A DNA stretch of 64,000 nt from Balneola sp. (GTDB lineage: Bacteria > Bacteroidota > Rhodothermia > Balneolales > Balneolaceae): positions 1 through 64,000 of the forward strand of contig JAEPPZ010000007.1 of NCBI GenBank assembly GCA_017640785.1, in the 5' to 3' direction. This document shows positions 8,239 to 18,461 of the stretch, piece after piece. Within the stretch, counting starts at the first letter, position 1; each line of letters opens with the position of its first letter. The notes under the pieces are model-generated. The model saw nothing but the letters and a program-made list of their open reading frames with translations, was not told the origin of the DNA and ran no database searches. The position numbers and the translations under genes were made by a program.

Positions 8239-10692
8239 CTAAACCTCTTCTTCTTCCTCATTTGCCACTCGAGTCACGGCTGCGATGTTTCCTTCATCAT
8301 CTAGTCTCATAATACGAACACCCTGAGTATTTCTTCCCATAGTTCGTATTCCTGAACAACCCATTCTGATCACTTTACCTCTTTCAGTAATGATCATAAG
8401 GTCGTCCTCATCAGTGACTTCTTTAAGGGCAATAAGACTTCCGGTTTTCTTAGTAACCTTTAGTGTTATCACACCTTTACCGCCACGAGATTGTTCTCTG
8501 TAATCATCAACGAGGGACCGTTTTCCAAATCCATTCTCTGAGATGGCCAGAACAGTAGCTTCATGAGTATTGCGAATCACAACCATATCCACAACTTCAT
8601 CATCTTTGCCGAGATTCATGCCGCGAACACCGGAAGTATTTCTTCCCATTTCTCTTGCTTCAGATTCGTGGAACCTGATGGCGCGACCGTTTTTATTGGC
8701 CAGAATAATGTTGCTGTCACCATCTGTAAGTTCTGCTCCAAGAAGAGAATCACCATCCTTGATGTTAATAGCGATAATGCCATCACGTCTTGGACGGGAA
8801 TAAGCTTCCAGTGAAGTCTTTTTGATCTGTCCTTCTTTAGTAGCCATTATGATAGAGTGCTTTTTCACATACTCTTCATCATCCAAGGTTTTAACAGGGA
8901 CAAAGGCTTTAATGTGATCTTCTTTATCAATTTCAATGAGATTCACAATTGCACGACCCCGAGCAAGGCGACCTCCTTCAGGGATTTCATAAACCTTCAA
9001 CCAGTAACATTGTCCTTTTTCCGTAAAGAAGAGAATGTAATTATGGTTGGTGGCTACGAATAAATGTTCTACCCACTCCTCATCTCTGGTGGTAGTTCCT
9101 TTCATTCCTTTTCCGCCGCGACGTTGTCTTCTGTATCCGCTGACCGGCATTCTTTTGATAAAGCCTTTATTAGAAATAGTAACAACTACATCTTCATCAG
9201 CAATCATATCTTCGATATTGAAATCATCAGCGGAGTACACAACTTGTGTTCTTCGTTCATCACCATATCGCTCTTTGATATCCTGTAGCTCTGCTTTGAT
9301 GATATCAAACTGGATATCTCTATTGGCTAAAATTTCACGGAAACGTTCAATTTTGTCTACAATTTCTTGATACTCAGTATCGATCTTATCGCGTTCTAAC
9401 CCGGTAAGTTTTTGAAGGCGCATTTCCAGAATAGCTTTTGCCTGGATATCTGTTAATGCGAATTGCTTACGAAGCCCAACGTTTGCTTCCTGTGGATTTT
9501 TTGAAGCCCGAATAGTTTTAATTACTTCATCAAGATTATCAAGCGCAATTTTAAGTCCTTCTAAAATATGAGCGCGCGCTTCTGCTTGATCGAGATCATA
9601 AATCGTTCTCCGAATAACAACGTCAACGCGGTGTTCTACATAATGGAAAATTAATTCTTTAAGACCCATTACTTTAGGTCGACCTTTGACGAGAGCTAAA
9701 CTAATTACACCAAAAGTGGTTTGCATTTGGGTGTACTTATAAAGCTGATTTAAAACCACTCCTGCATTAGCAGATCTCTTAAGAATGATAACAATGCGCA
9801 TACCGTCACGATCGGACTCGTCGCGAATTTCTGAGATCTCAGTTATTTTCTCGTTATTTACAAGTTCGGCAACTTTTTGAATCAGCGTACTCTTATTTAC
9901 CTGATAAGGAATTTCGGTAATAACAATTTGTTCTCTACCGCCCCGAAGCTCTTCAGTACTAGCTCTTGCGCGCAGAGTGATCTTTCCACGACCAGTTTCG
10001 TAAGCTTCTTTTACTCCTTCATATCCATAGATAATGCCTGCGGTTGGAAAATCCGGAGCTGTAATATGCTCCATTAATTCTTTGGTTTCAATATCCTGAT
10101 TCTGGATGTAAGCGGTTATTCCATTTATAACTTCCGTCAAGTTATGTGGAGCCATGTTTGTGGCCATCCCAACAGCAATACCTGATGAACCATTTATAAG
10201 AAGGTTCGGAAGAGCCGCGGGCATAACCGTAGGTTCTTCGAGCGTATCATCAAAGTTCGATTGAAAATCTACTGTGTCTTTATTTAAATCGGTCAAAAGT
10301 TCTTCGGCAATTCTATCCATACGAACTTCTGTGTAACGCATTGCAGCTGCGGAATCACCATCAACAGAACCAAAGTTACCCTGGCCGTCAACAAGCGGAT
10401 ATCTCAAAGAGAAATCCTGAACCATTCTTACGATAGTGTCATAAACAGCAGTATCACCATGTGGGTGATACTTACCTAAAACCTCACCAACAATACGAGC
10501 ACTTTTTTTGTAGCCACGATTGTGAAGCATTCCAAGATCACTCATTCCAAACAAGGCCCTTCTGTGTACCGGCTTTAATCCGTCACGAACATCCGGAAGT
10601 GCACGAGACACAATCACCGACATCGAATAATCGATGTAGGATGATTCCATTTCGTCTTCTATAGTAATAGGTATAATTTTTTCTCTAGCCAT
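8239..10692 (-). CDS. gyrA: DNA gyrase subunit A
   Basis: Breakage-reunion subunit of gyrase (A2B2), which introduces negative supercoils. The 817-aa product has the catalytic Tyr120 in [10 protein letters not shown], the quinolone region [15 protein letters not shown] with Thr81 and Asp85 at the positions of E. coli Ser83 and Asp87 (Thr is a common wild type residue there), and the GyrA box QRRGGKG in the C-terminal beta-pinwheel that identifies gyrase rather than topoisomerase IV. The C-terminus is acidic (EEEEEV). It follows gyrB after 36 bases on the same strand, an operon. Confidence 0.98.
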   Translation of the reverse strand: MAREKIIPITIEDEMESSYIDYSMSVIVSRALPDVRDGLKPVHRRALFGMSDLGMLHNRGYKKSARIVGEVLGKYHPHGDTAVYDTIVRMVQDFSLRYPLVDGQGNFGSVDGDSAAAMRYTEVRMDRIAEELLTDLNKDTVDFQSNFDDTLEEPTVMPAALPNLLINGSSGIAVGMATNMAPHNLTEVINGITAYIQNQDIETKELMEHITAPDFPTAGIIYGYEGVKEAYETGRGKITLRARASTEELRGGREQIVITEIPYQVNKSTLIQKVAELVNNEKITEISEIRDESDRDGMRIVIILKRSANAGVVLNQLYKYTQMQTTFGVISLALVKGRPKVMGLKELIFHYVEHRVDVVIRRTIYDLDQAEARAHILEGLKIALDNLDEVIKTIRASKNPQEANVGLRKQFALTDIQAKAILEMRLQKLTGLERDKIDTEYQEIVDKIERFREILANRDIQFDIIKAELQDIKERYGDERRTQVVYSADDFNIEDMIADEDVVVTISNKGFIKRMPVSGYRRQRRGGKGMKGTTTRDEEWVEHLFVATNHNYILFFTEKGQCYWLKVYEIPEGGRLARGRAIVNLIEIDKEDHIKAFVPVKTLDDEEYVKKHSIIMATKEGQIKKTSLEAYSRPRRDGIIAINIKDGDSLLGAELTDGDSNIILANKNGRAIRFHESEAREMGRNTSGVRGMNLGKDDEVVDMVVIRNTHEATVLAISENGFGKRSLVDDYREQSRGGKGVITLKVTKKTGSLIALKEVTDEDDLMIITERGKVIRMGCSGIRTMGRNTQGVRIMRLDDEGNIAAVTRVANEEEEEV

Positions 10693-10728
10693 ATCTTAAA
10701 TAATAAATTCTTTTTGTATTGTTTCGGC

Positions 10729-12687
<1,959 letters not shown>

Positions 12688-12708
12688 TTAGATGTGTAAT
12701 TTGATAGT

Positions 12709-12738
12709 CGAAAATAGTGCTTACACGGGCAAAATCAA
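12709..12738 (-). promoter_or_regulatory. Putative promoter of gyrB-gyrA
   Basis: On the minus strand TTG (12738-12736), a 19-base spacer and TATTTTCG (12716-12709), seven of eight to the Bacteroidota element pattern TAnnTTTG when the free positions are counted. Correctly placed upstream of gyrB. Pattern evidence only. Confidence 0.45.
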
Positions 12739-12818
12739 AAAAAGTGAAGAGTTATATCAAAAAAAATAGAGATTAAAATTCTGAAGCCAAATTCAACCAA
12801 ATTTTACAACCTCTTTAA

Positions 12819-12847
12819 TGTGGATAATTAAAGAAAAATGTGAATAA
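12819..12847 (-). other. Two DnaA boxes in AT-rich gyrB/rpmB gap (origin candidate)
   Basis: TGTGGATAA at 12819-12827 is the exact reverse complement of the perfect DnaA box TTATCCACA, and TGTGAATAA at 12839-12847 is the reverse complement of TTATTCACA, also within the TTATNCACA consensus. They have the same orientation and are 20 bases apart. The surrounding 280-base gap is rich in A and T runs. DnaA binding is well supported by the consensus; whether this is oriC or a DnaA-controlled promoter is open. dnaA and dnaN are not in the window. Confidence 0.6.
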
Positions 12848-12880
12848 TTCAGTTTTTTGATAAAAATACTACTAAAAACG

Positions 12881-12911
12881 TTGATGTTTGGAGAGAATAG
12901 CTCTATCTTTG
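12881..12911 (+). promoter_or_regulatory. Putative promoter of rpmB operon
   Basis: TTG at 12881-12883, a 20-base spacer and TATCTTTG at 12904-12911, a full match to the Bacteroidota TAnnTTTG element. The start of transcription would be near 12918, about 30 bases before rpmB. Confidence 0.55.
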
Positions 12912-12947
12912 GCGTCTATTTCTCAATGAAAAATCAATTATTATAAG

Positions 12948-13193
12948 ATGTCGCGAAGAGACGATATTACCGGAAAAAAAGCACTGAACGGTTACCGTTC
13001 ATCTAAGTCTAACAATAAGACTAAGCATCGCTTTAATTTGAATTTACAGAAAAGACGCTTCTACATACCAGAAGAAGATAAGTGGGTAACACTTAAGGTG
13101 TCTGCTAAAACATTACGTACTATCAATAAGAAAGGTATTACTGAAGTTTTAAAAGATGCTCGTCGTAAAGGAACCCTGTTAAAAGAGGTATAA
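12948..13193 (+). CDS. rpmB: 50S ribosomal protein L28
   Basis: Small basic ribosomal protein of 81 aa. The family features are visible: [20 protein letters not shown] at the N-terminus with the TGK segment, then [17 protein letters not shown] and a C-terminal helix [16 protein letters not shown]. First gene of a ribosomal operon with rpmG 4 bases downstream. Confidence 0.97.
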   Translation: MSRRDDITGKKALNGYRSSKSNNKTKHRFNLNLQKRRFYIPEEDKWVTLKVSAKTLRTINKKGITEVLKDARRKGTLLKEV

Positions 13194-13197
13194 GAAA

Positions 13198-13362
13198 ATG
13201 GCAAAAGGAAACAGAGTTCAAGTGATTTTGGAGTGTACTGAAAAACCTGGTTCATCTAGATATGTGACCACGAAAAACAGACGTACGCAAACTGACCGCA
13301 TGGAACTAAAAAAATATAATCCTGTTTTGCGTAAGCATACAGTTCATAAAGAAATTAAATAA
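13198..13362 (+). CDS. rpmG: 50S ribosomal protein L33
   Basis: A 54-aa protein beginning [15 protein letters not shown], with YVTTKNRR and a C-terminal [17 protein letters not shown], which is the L33 pattern. Only one Cys is present, so this is the zinc-free (C-minus) paralogue type. It lies 4 bases after rpmB and 8 bases before the DUF4295 gene. Confidence 0.97.
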   Translation: MAKGNRVQVILECTEKPGSSRYVTTKNRRTQTDRMELKKYNPVLRKHTVHKEIK

Positions 13363-13370
13363 TCTGAGAC

Positions 13371-13541
13371 ATGGCTAAGAAACAAGTATTCGGTTCAGAC
13401 GCACTAGCAGCAAAAGCGGCTCAACGCCGTATGGCAAAGGTTATCATTTCTACTAAAAATGAAAACGGTAAGTACTCTTATCGTGAAGCAATGGTAGATC
13501 AGGATAACGTAAAAGACTTTATCCAAAGCAATAAGGCGTAA
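13371..13541 (+). CDS. DUF4295 family protein
   Basis: A 56-aa basic protein (MAKKQVFGSDALAAKAAQRR, then MAKVIISTKN, and a KYSYREAMV beta hairpin). Small proteins of this family sit behind rpmB-rpmG in Bacteroidota and are thought to be ribosome-associated; this is inferred from the conserved position. It ends the ribosomal operon and is followed by a terminator. Confidence 0.88.
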   Translation: MAKKQVFGSDALAAKAAQRRMAKVIISTKNENGKYSYREAMVDQDNVKDFIQSNKA

Positions 13542-13560
13542 TTACGTTAAAAAAGATTTA

Positions 13561-13598
13561 AAAGGTTACGCAAGAAAATTGTGTAACCTTTTTTTTTG
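13561..13598 (+). terminator. Terminator of rpmB-rpmG-DUF4295 operon
   Basis: Stem of AAGGTTAC-G-CAA with TTG-T-GTAACCTT (one G-T pair) and a GAAAA loop, followed by nine T residues. Confidence 0.92.
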
Positions 13599-13627
13599 CT
13601 TAATTTTAAAGGATTATTAAAAATACT

Positions 13628-14086
13628 ATGGCTTTAAAAGAACAAATTCTCGAAGACCTGAAAACAGCAATGAAAGCTAAGGACAAAGACCGTTTACAGG
13701 TTCTGCGTTCATTGAAAGCTAAACTTCAGGAAAAAGAAATAGCTGAACGAAAAGATGGAGAAGCTACTTTAACTGAAGACCAGGCAATTGCTGTTTTGAT
13801 GAAAGCGGCTAAGCAAAGAAAAGAATCCATCACCCAGTTTGAAGAGGGTAATCGTGAAGATCTTGCTGAAAAAGAAAAGGCTGAGCTAGAGATCATTGAA
13901 GAATATCTCCCGAAAATGCTTACTGAAGATGAAGTGCGTGAAGTAGTCTCAAAAAAGATTGCAGATCTTGGAGCAGAAGGTCCTCAGGATATGGGGAAAG
14001 TAATGGGGCCAATTATGGGAATGCTGAAGGGAAAAGCTGACGGCGGTCTGGTAAGCAAAGTTGTTAAAGAGGAGCTCAGCAACTAA
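13628..14086 (+). CDS. GatB/YqeY domain protein
   Basis: A 152-aa YqeY-family protein, related to the tail domain of GatB from the tRNA-dependent amidotransferase. Seen: MALKEQILEDLKTAMKAKDKDRLQVLRSLKAKLQ, EEYLPKMLTEDEV and the C-terminal DMGKVMGPIMGMLKGKADGG, all hallmarks of the family. The function of free YqeY is not well defined; tRNA binding is inferred from the GatB relationship. First gene of the unit yqeY-cvpA-tyrS-xth; its stop overlaps the cvpA start (TAATG). Confidence 0.93.
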   Translation: MALKEQILEDLKTAMKAKDKDRLQVLRSLKAKLQEKEIAERKDGEATLTEDQAIAVLMKAAKQRKESITQFEEGNREDLAEKEKAELEIIEEYLPKMLTEDEVREVVSKKIADLGAEGPQDMGKVMGPIMGMLKGKADGGLVSKVVKEELSN

Positions 14087-14646
14087 TGAATACGGTGGAC
14101 ATAATAATTGCCATCCCCGTTCTGTATTTTGGATACAAAGGTGCCGTTAATGGTTTTGTGAAGGAGATTCTCAATATTGTGGGGATTACACTAGCGATCT
14201 TTTTGACGTTCAATTACATGGATGCCTTCGGAAATATCATCGCACCGTTTTTTGAAGATACCCCGGAATATATTCCATTCGCTTCGGGAGTGATCTTGTT
14301 TCTTGGGACGCTTATTATAATCGCCGTTATTGCGTATCTCACTAAGAAATTTCTGGAAGCAGTTAAACTAGGAGCGGTCAACAGGATTGTCGGTGCTCTT
14401 TTCGGAGCGCTTAAAGCCAGTATGATCGTAAGTGCGGCTTTATTACTTATTTCCGGATTTAATGTGCCCGCTGAAGAAACAAGAGAAGATTCACTGCTTT
14501 ACGATTATATAATTCAGGTTGGGCCCGCTGCTTATGAAACCATTGCATTCATTTATCCCGGAGCGGAAGGATTTACAGAAACCATTCAGGAAAACATCAA
14601 CAAATACAATCCGGCAGAAAACCTGCCCATTTTAAAAGATAATTAA
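14086..14646 (+). CDS. CvpA family inner-membrane protein
   Basis: A 186-aa membrane protein with four hydrophobic segments (about residues 4-20, 28-44, 63-85 and 103-123) and the CvpA pattern of a short N-terminal helix followed by GYKGAVNGFVKEI. CvpA was named for colicin V production; homologues matter for envelope stability and bile or deoxycholate tolerance. It is translationally coupled to yqeY by a TAATG overlap, and tyrS starts 2 bases after its stop. Confidence 0.85.
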   Translation: MNTVDIIIAIPVLYFGYKGAVNGFVKEILNIVGITLAIFLTFNYMDAFGNIIAPFFEDTPEYIPFASGVILFLGTLIIIAVIAYLTKKFLEAVKLGAVNRIVGALFGALKASMIVSAALLLISGFNVPAEETREDSLLYDYIIQVGPAAYETIAFIYPGAEGFTETIQENINKYNPAENLPILKDN

Positions 14647-14648
14647 CA

Positions 14649-15863
14649 ATGTCATTTCCAAGTGTTGAAGAGCAATTAGCAATCATTAAAAGAGGAGCGG
14701 TTGAAATTGTTCCTGAGCAAGAGCTGATTGAAAAACTCAAGAAATCAAAGAAAGAGAATAAACCTCTAAGAGTTAAGTTAGGTGTTGATCCTACTCGTCC
14801 TGATCTGCACTTAGGTCATTCCGTGATCTTAAGAAAAATGAGACAGTTTCAGGACCTTGGCCATGAAGTTATCCTGATCATAGGTGGATTTACAGCAATG
14901 ATCGGAGATCCAACCGGGCAAAATAAAACGCGTCCACCGTTGACTATTGAAGAAGTAAATGAAAACGCCCAAACGTATATCGATCAGGCAAAAAAGATCC
15001 TGGATGAAGATAAGCTTACGTTGACCAATAATAATGATTGGTTAGGACCGATGGACTTTATGGATGTGGTTCGTCTCTCTTCGAAACTGACTGTTGCAAG
15101 AATGATCGAAAGAGATGATTTCTCAAAACGATTTGAGAATAATGAGGCGATTTCATTGCACGAATTTTTGTACCCATTAGCACAAGGGCAGGATTCTGTT
15201 TACTTGAAGTCAGATATAGAATTAGGTGGAACCGATCAGAAATTCAATTTATTAGTAGGCAGGCAGCTTCAAAAAGATGATGGTCAGGATCAGCAGGTTT
15301 GTTTGATGATGCCGTTGTTGGTTGGGACCGATGGTTCTGCTAAAATGTCTAAATCTTACGATAACTATATCGGAATAGATGAAGCTCCAAACGATATGTA
15401 CGGTAAAACTTTATCAGTGCCGGACGAGTTGATCTACACCTACTTTGAACTGGTTACTGATATTGCCATGGAAGATCTTCCTGCGATCAAAGAAAAAGCT
15501 GAAAAAGATCCGCGGAATGCTAAACATGATCTGGCGTATACTGTTGTTAGAATGTACCACGGGGAAGAAAGCGCAAAAGCAGCTAAAGATCACTTTGAGC
15601 AAACGGTGATCAATAAGCAGGTTCCGGACGACGCTCCCGAATTCGAATATAATTCCGGTGAAGAATTAAGACTTCTGGATGTCATTGGTGATACCGGTTT
15701 CTCTCCAAGTAACGGTGAAACAAAGCGTATGATGAAACAGGGTGGAATCAGCCTTGATGATGAGAAGATCAAAGACATCAATCATACCATTACGCTGGAA
15801 TCGGGTCAGGAAGTGGCTCTGAAAGTTGGAAAAAGGAATTTTGGAATCATCAAAGGGAAATAA
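14649..15863 (+). CDS. tyrS: Tyrosyl-tRNA synthetase
   Basis: Charges tRNA-Tyr. The 404-aa class I synthetase has the HIGH-type motif in DPTRPDLHLGHSVILRKMRQF (H-L-G-H), the KMSKS motif (SAKMSKSYDNYIGI near residue 233) and a C-terminal S4-like RNA-binding domain (LLDVIGDTGFSPSNGETKRM, QGGISLDDEKI). It resembles the shorter TyrZ-like bacterial form. Two bases separate it from cvpA, and xth starts directly after the stop. Confidence 0.96.
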   Translation: MSFPSVEEQLAIIKRGAVEIVPEQELIEKLKKSKKENKPLRVKLGVDPTRPDLHLGHSVILRKMRQFQDLGHEVILIIGGFTAMIGDPTGQNKTRPPLTIEEVNENAQTYIDQAKKILDEDKLTLTNNNDWLGPMDFMDVVRLSSKLTVARMIERDDFSKRFENNEAISLHEFLYPLAQGQDSVYLKSDIELGGTDQKFNLLVGRQLQKDDGQDQQVCLMMPLLVGTDGSAKMSKSYDNYIGIDEAPNDMYGKTLSVPDELIYTYFELVTDIAMEDLPAIKEKAEKDPRNAKHDLAYTVVRMYHGEESAKAAKDHFEQTVINKQVPDDAPEFEYNSGEELRLLDVIGDTGFSPSNGETKRMMKQGGISLDDEKIKDINHTITLESGQEVALKVGKRNFGIIKGK

Positions 15864-16631
15864 TTGATAAAGATAAGCTCCTACAACGTAAACGGAATAA
15901 GAGCAGCTCACCGAAAGGGTTTTATTGACTGGGTTGAAGAATCCGCTCCTGATATTATTTGCATACAGGAGTTGAGAGCAGATGAAACTCAGATTCCTAA
16001 AGAAGTAAAGGAGCTCGGATATCATCAATTCCATCATATAGCTGAGAAAAAAGGCTACTCCGGAGTATCTATTTTATCCAAAGAAAAACCACTCAACATT
16101 TTTGAAGGAGTTGGAACGGATTGGATCGATAAAGAAGGGAGAGTATTGGTTCTCGAGTTCGCCACTTTCTATGTTTGTTCTGTGTATGCTCCAAGCGGAA
16201 CAACGGGAGATATAAGACAGGACATGAAATATAAGTTTCTGGATGATTTTTATAAGTTCGGAGAGTCTTATCTCAAAAAGGGTAAAGAAATTGTCTTTTG
16301 TGGAGACTTCAATATTTGTCATGAAGCAATAGATATCCATAATCCTGAAAAGCAGAATAACACATCAGGATTTTTGCCGGAAGAAAGAAAGTGGGTCACA
16401 AGTTTTCTGGAACTTGGCTATGAAGATGTATTCAGAAACCTAAATCAAAATGTACCGGATCTGTATAGCTGGTGGAGCTATCGGGCTGCTTCGAAAGAAA
16501 GAAACAAAGGCTGGAGGATCGATTATCATTTGGCGACAAAAGGGTTGGCATCAAAAGCTGTTGAAGCAGAGATTGAAATGAAATGGGATATTTCAGATCA
16601 CGCTCCGGTTTCTGTTGTGTATGATATTTAG
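15864..16631 (+). CDS. xth: Exodeoxyribonuclease III
   Basis: AP endonuclease and 3'-5' exonuclease of base excision repair. The 255-aa product shows all family motifs: SSYNVNGIRAAHRKGFIDW, ICIQELRAD with the metal-binding Glu, FCGDFNICH with catalytic Asp and Asn, and WRIDYHLATKGL with SDHAPV carrying the catalytic His. The only start that preserves the first beta strand is TTG at 15864, immediately after the tyrS stop with no intervening base, so translation is probably coupled to tyrS. Confidence 0.94.
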   Translation: MIKISSYNVNGIRAAHRKGFIDWVEESAPDIICIQELRADETQIPKEVKELGYHQFHHIAEKKGYSGVSILSKEKPLNIFEGVGTDWIDKEGRVLVLEFATFYVCSVYAPSGTTGDIRQDMKYKFLDDFYKFGESYLKKGKEIVFCGDFNICHEAIDIHNPEKQNNTSGFLPEERKWVTSFLELGYEDVFRNLNQNVPDLYSWWSYRAASKERNKGWRIDYHLATKGLASKAVEAEIEMKWDISDHAPVSVVYDI

Positions 16632-16638
16632 TTAGCGG

Positions 16639-17775
16639 TTATCTGTTTGCTAAAGTTTTTAGGATAATTTCTTTGAACATGGCAATTCCCGTTTCGATAA
16701 TTTCATCCCGAAAATCGTAATCGGGGTTATGTAATGCAGGTGTTTTTTCTCCTGATCCTAAACCAAACATAGCTCCGGGATAGCGCTGAGTAAAGACTCC
16801 AAAATCCTCTCCGAATTTGAATGGGTGTTGCCGTTGATTCAGTTGGAACCCATTTTCTTTGGCAGACTCTTTTATTATTGTATTACAAAAAGGGTCATTT
16901 TTTGTGGCAGAAAAGTAATCGAACCAAAGCATTTCAAGTTTCAGGGAATGTTTAAGTGCCACGTCCTGAGCAATGCTTTCAATTTCCTTCATTAAAGCAT
17001 CCATTTCTTTCGGGGTCCATGTGCGGATCGTCAAATGAAGTTCTCCATCGGCCGGAGATACACCATAATCTTTCGTTCCCATTGAACTATACACGGGGGT
17101 AATCAAGGCAAAATCTTCACTATTGATATCATTGACTACAATATCATTATATCTATTGATAAGCTCAGCGAGGGCTAATGCCGGATTCAATCCATTTTCC
17201 GGTTCGGCTGCATGAGATTCTTTACCGTGAAGAGAGATGGAGACACTTTGCACAGTAGCGGTAAATTCTGAACCGGTCGTTACGATCTGATGCATTGGGA
17301 ATCCCGGAAGGTTATGAAGCGCAAAGATGTAATCAGGAATGATCTGTTCAAAGTTCTCATCAGCCAAAATACCCGGAGCACCCTCTCCTGTTTCTTCAGC
17401 CGGCTGAAAAAGGAGAACAACTCTGGCGTTTTCAAGTGAGGCATTTTGCAACCATTCGGCAAGACCTGCAACAATTACCATGTGGCCGTCATGCCCGCAT
17501 TTGTGAGATACAGAATCAGTAACGGAGCGATATTCAAAAGTATTAACTTCCTGAATAGGCAGGGCGTCTAATTCGCAACGTATCATGATCGTAGTTTCAG
17601 GGTCTCCGAAGTCATAAACAGCAGCTACTCCCGTGGTTCCAAGATCTGTAATGACCTGATCAGGTTCAAACGGTAAGAGAAAGTTTACAATACGCTGGGC
17701 GGTTTCAAATTCCAGACCGCTTAGTTCAGGAAATCTGTGTATTTCTCTTCTTAAAGCAACTAATTGTTGTATCAT
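16639..17775 (-). CDS. M20-family amidohydrolase / N-acyl-amino-acid deacylase
   Basis: A 378-aa metal-dependent amidohydrolase of the M20D (HipO/AmhX-like) group. Motifs: LRREIHRFPELSGLEFET at the N-terminus, CELDALPI, HKCGHDGHMVIVAGLAEWL with the metal-binding Cys and His, FQPAEETGEGAPGIL with the catalytic Glu pair, and SHAAEPENGLNPALAL from the dimerisation domain. Probable role is hydrolysis of N-acylated amino acids or amino-acid conjugates in the cytoplasm; the substrate cannot be read. It is convergent with xth (7-base gap) and divergent from marR. Confidence 0.9.
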   Translation of the reverse strand: MIQQLVALRREIHRFPELSGLEFETAQRIVNFLLPFEPDQVITDLGTTGVAAVYDFGDPETTIMIRCELDALPIQEVNTFEYRSVTDSVSHKCGHDGHMVIVAGLAEWLQNASLENARVVLLFQPAEETGEGAPGILADENFEQIIPDYIFALHNLPGFPMHQIVTTGSEFTATVQSVSISLHGKESHAAEPENGLNPALALAELINRYNDIVVNDINSEDFALITPVYSSMGTKDYGVSPADGELHLTIRTWTPKEMDALMKEIESIAQDVALKHSLKLEMLWFDYFSATKNDPFCNTIIKESAKENGFQLNQRQHPFKFGEDFGVFTQRYPGAMFGLGSGEKTPALHNPDYDFRDEIIETGIAMFKEIILKTLANR

Positions 17776-17872
17776 TTAAAAGATCTTTTTGTGATCGAAA
17801 TTTGCCAGGATAATTATAATGTGGGTAATTTTTAACTAAATAAGGATGCTATTAGTTCATACATTGAATATA

Positions 17873-17887
17873 TTAGCTTAACGCTAA
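17873..17887. promoter_or_regulatory. Putative operator upstream of marR
   Basis: Perfect inverted repeat TTAGC-TTAAC-GCTAA 19 bases before the marR start, with TTAACG repeated again at 17893-17898. The position in the divergent M20/marR gap suits an autoregulated MarR operator, but no binding consensus confirms it. Confidence 0.35.
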
Positions 17888-17905
17888 ACAATTTAACGTG
17901 CGTCT

Positions 17906-18355
17906 ATGCCAACACATTTTGAAGGCACCAAAGAACAAAAAAATACATTAAATACTTTCATCAAATTGATGAGAGCAACAGAAAGTCTTAATCAAAGATT
18001 GTGCAGACATTTGTCAGAAGCAAATCTTACGATAAGTCAATTTGGTGTTTTGGAAGCGTTACTTCATTTAGGTCCTCAAAATCAGAAAGAACTAGGGCAA
18101 AAGCTTTTAAAAAGCGGGGGGAATATAACATTGGTTATAGACAATCTGGAGAAGAGTGGTTTTGTAAGTAGAAAAAAAGATCAAAACGACAGAAGGGCGT
18201 TGATAGTAGAGTTAACAGCACAAGGGAAAAGTTTTATTGAAGATTTTTTTCCTAAACATCTGGATAAGATTTCTGAAGAATTCAGCGTTCTTGACGATAA
18301 AGAGAAAAAAGAACTGGGGAGACTTTGTAAGAAAATTGGAATGAAGAAAGAATAA
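17906..18355 (+). CDS. MarR family transcriptional regulator
   Basis: A 149-aa winged-helix dimeric repressor. Visible: the helical N-terminus (RATESLNQRLCRHLSEANLTISQFGVLEALLHLGP), the recognition helix region QKELGQKLLKSGGNITLVIDNLEKSGFV and the wing RKKDQNDRRALIVELTAQG, with the conserved D-R-R. Members respond to small phenolic or oxidising compounds. It is transcribed away from the M20 amidohydrolase; an inverted repeat lies just upstream. A terminator follows the stop. Confidence 0.92.
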   Translation: MPTHFEGTKEQKNTLNTFIKLMRATESLNQRLCRHLSEANLTISQFGVLEALLHLGPQNQKELGQKLLKSGGNITLVIDNLEKSGFVSRKKDQNDRRALIVELTAQGKSFIEDFFPKHLDKISEEFSVLDDKEKKELGRLCKKIGMKKE

Positions 18356-18399
18356 GTGTCGTTATAAAAGAAGAATTTTAAAACTCCATAAATCCCTCA

Positions 18400-18434
18400 G
18401 GGAGTAAGTCATGAAAAGCTTGCTCCCTTTTTTT
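18400..18434 (+). terminator. Terminator after marR
   Basis: Stem GGGAGTAAG with CTTGCTCCC (one T-G pair), loop of ten bases, then seven T residues. Confidence 0.88.
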
Positions 18435-18461
18435 ATCAATCTGTTTTTTTCTAAAGGTTCA

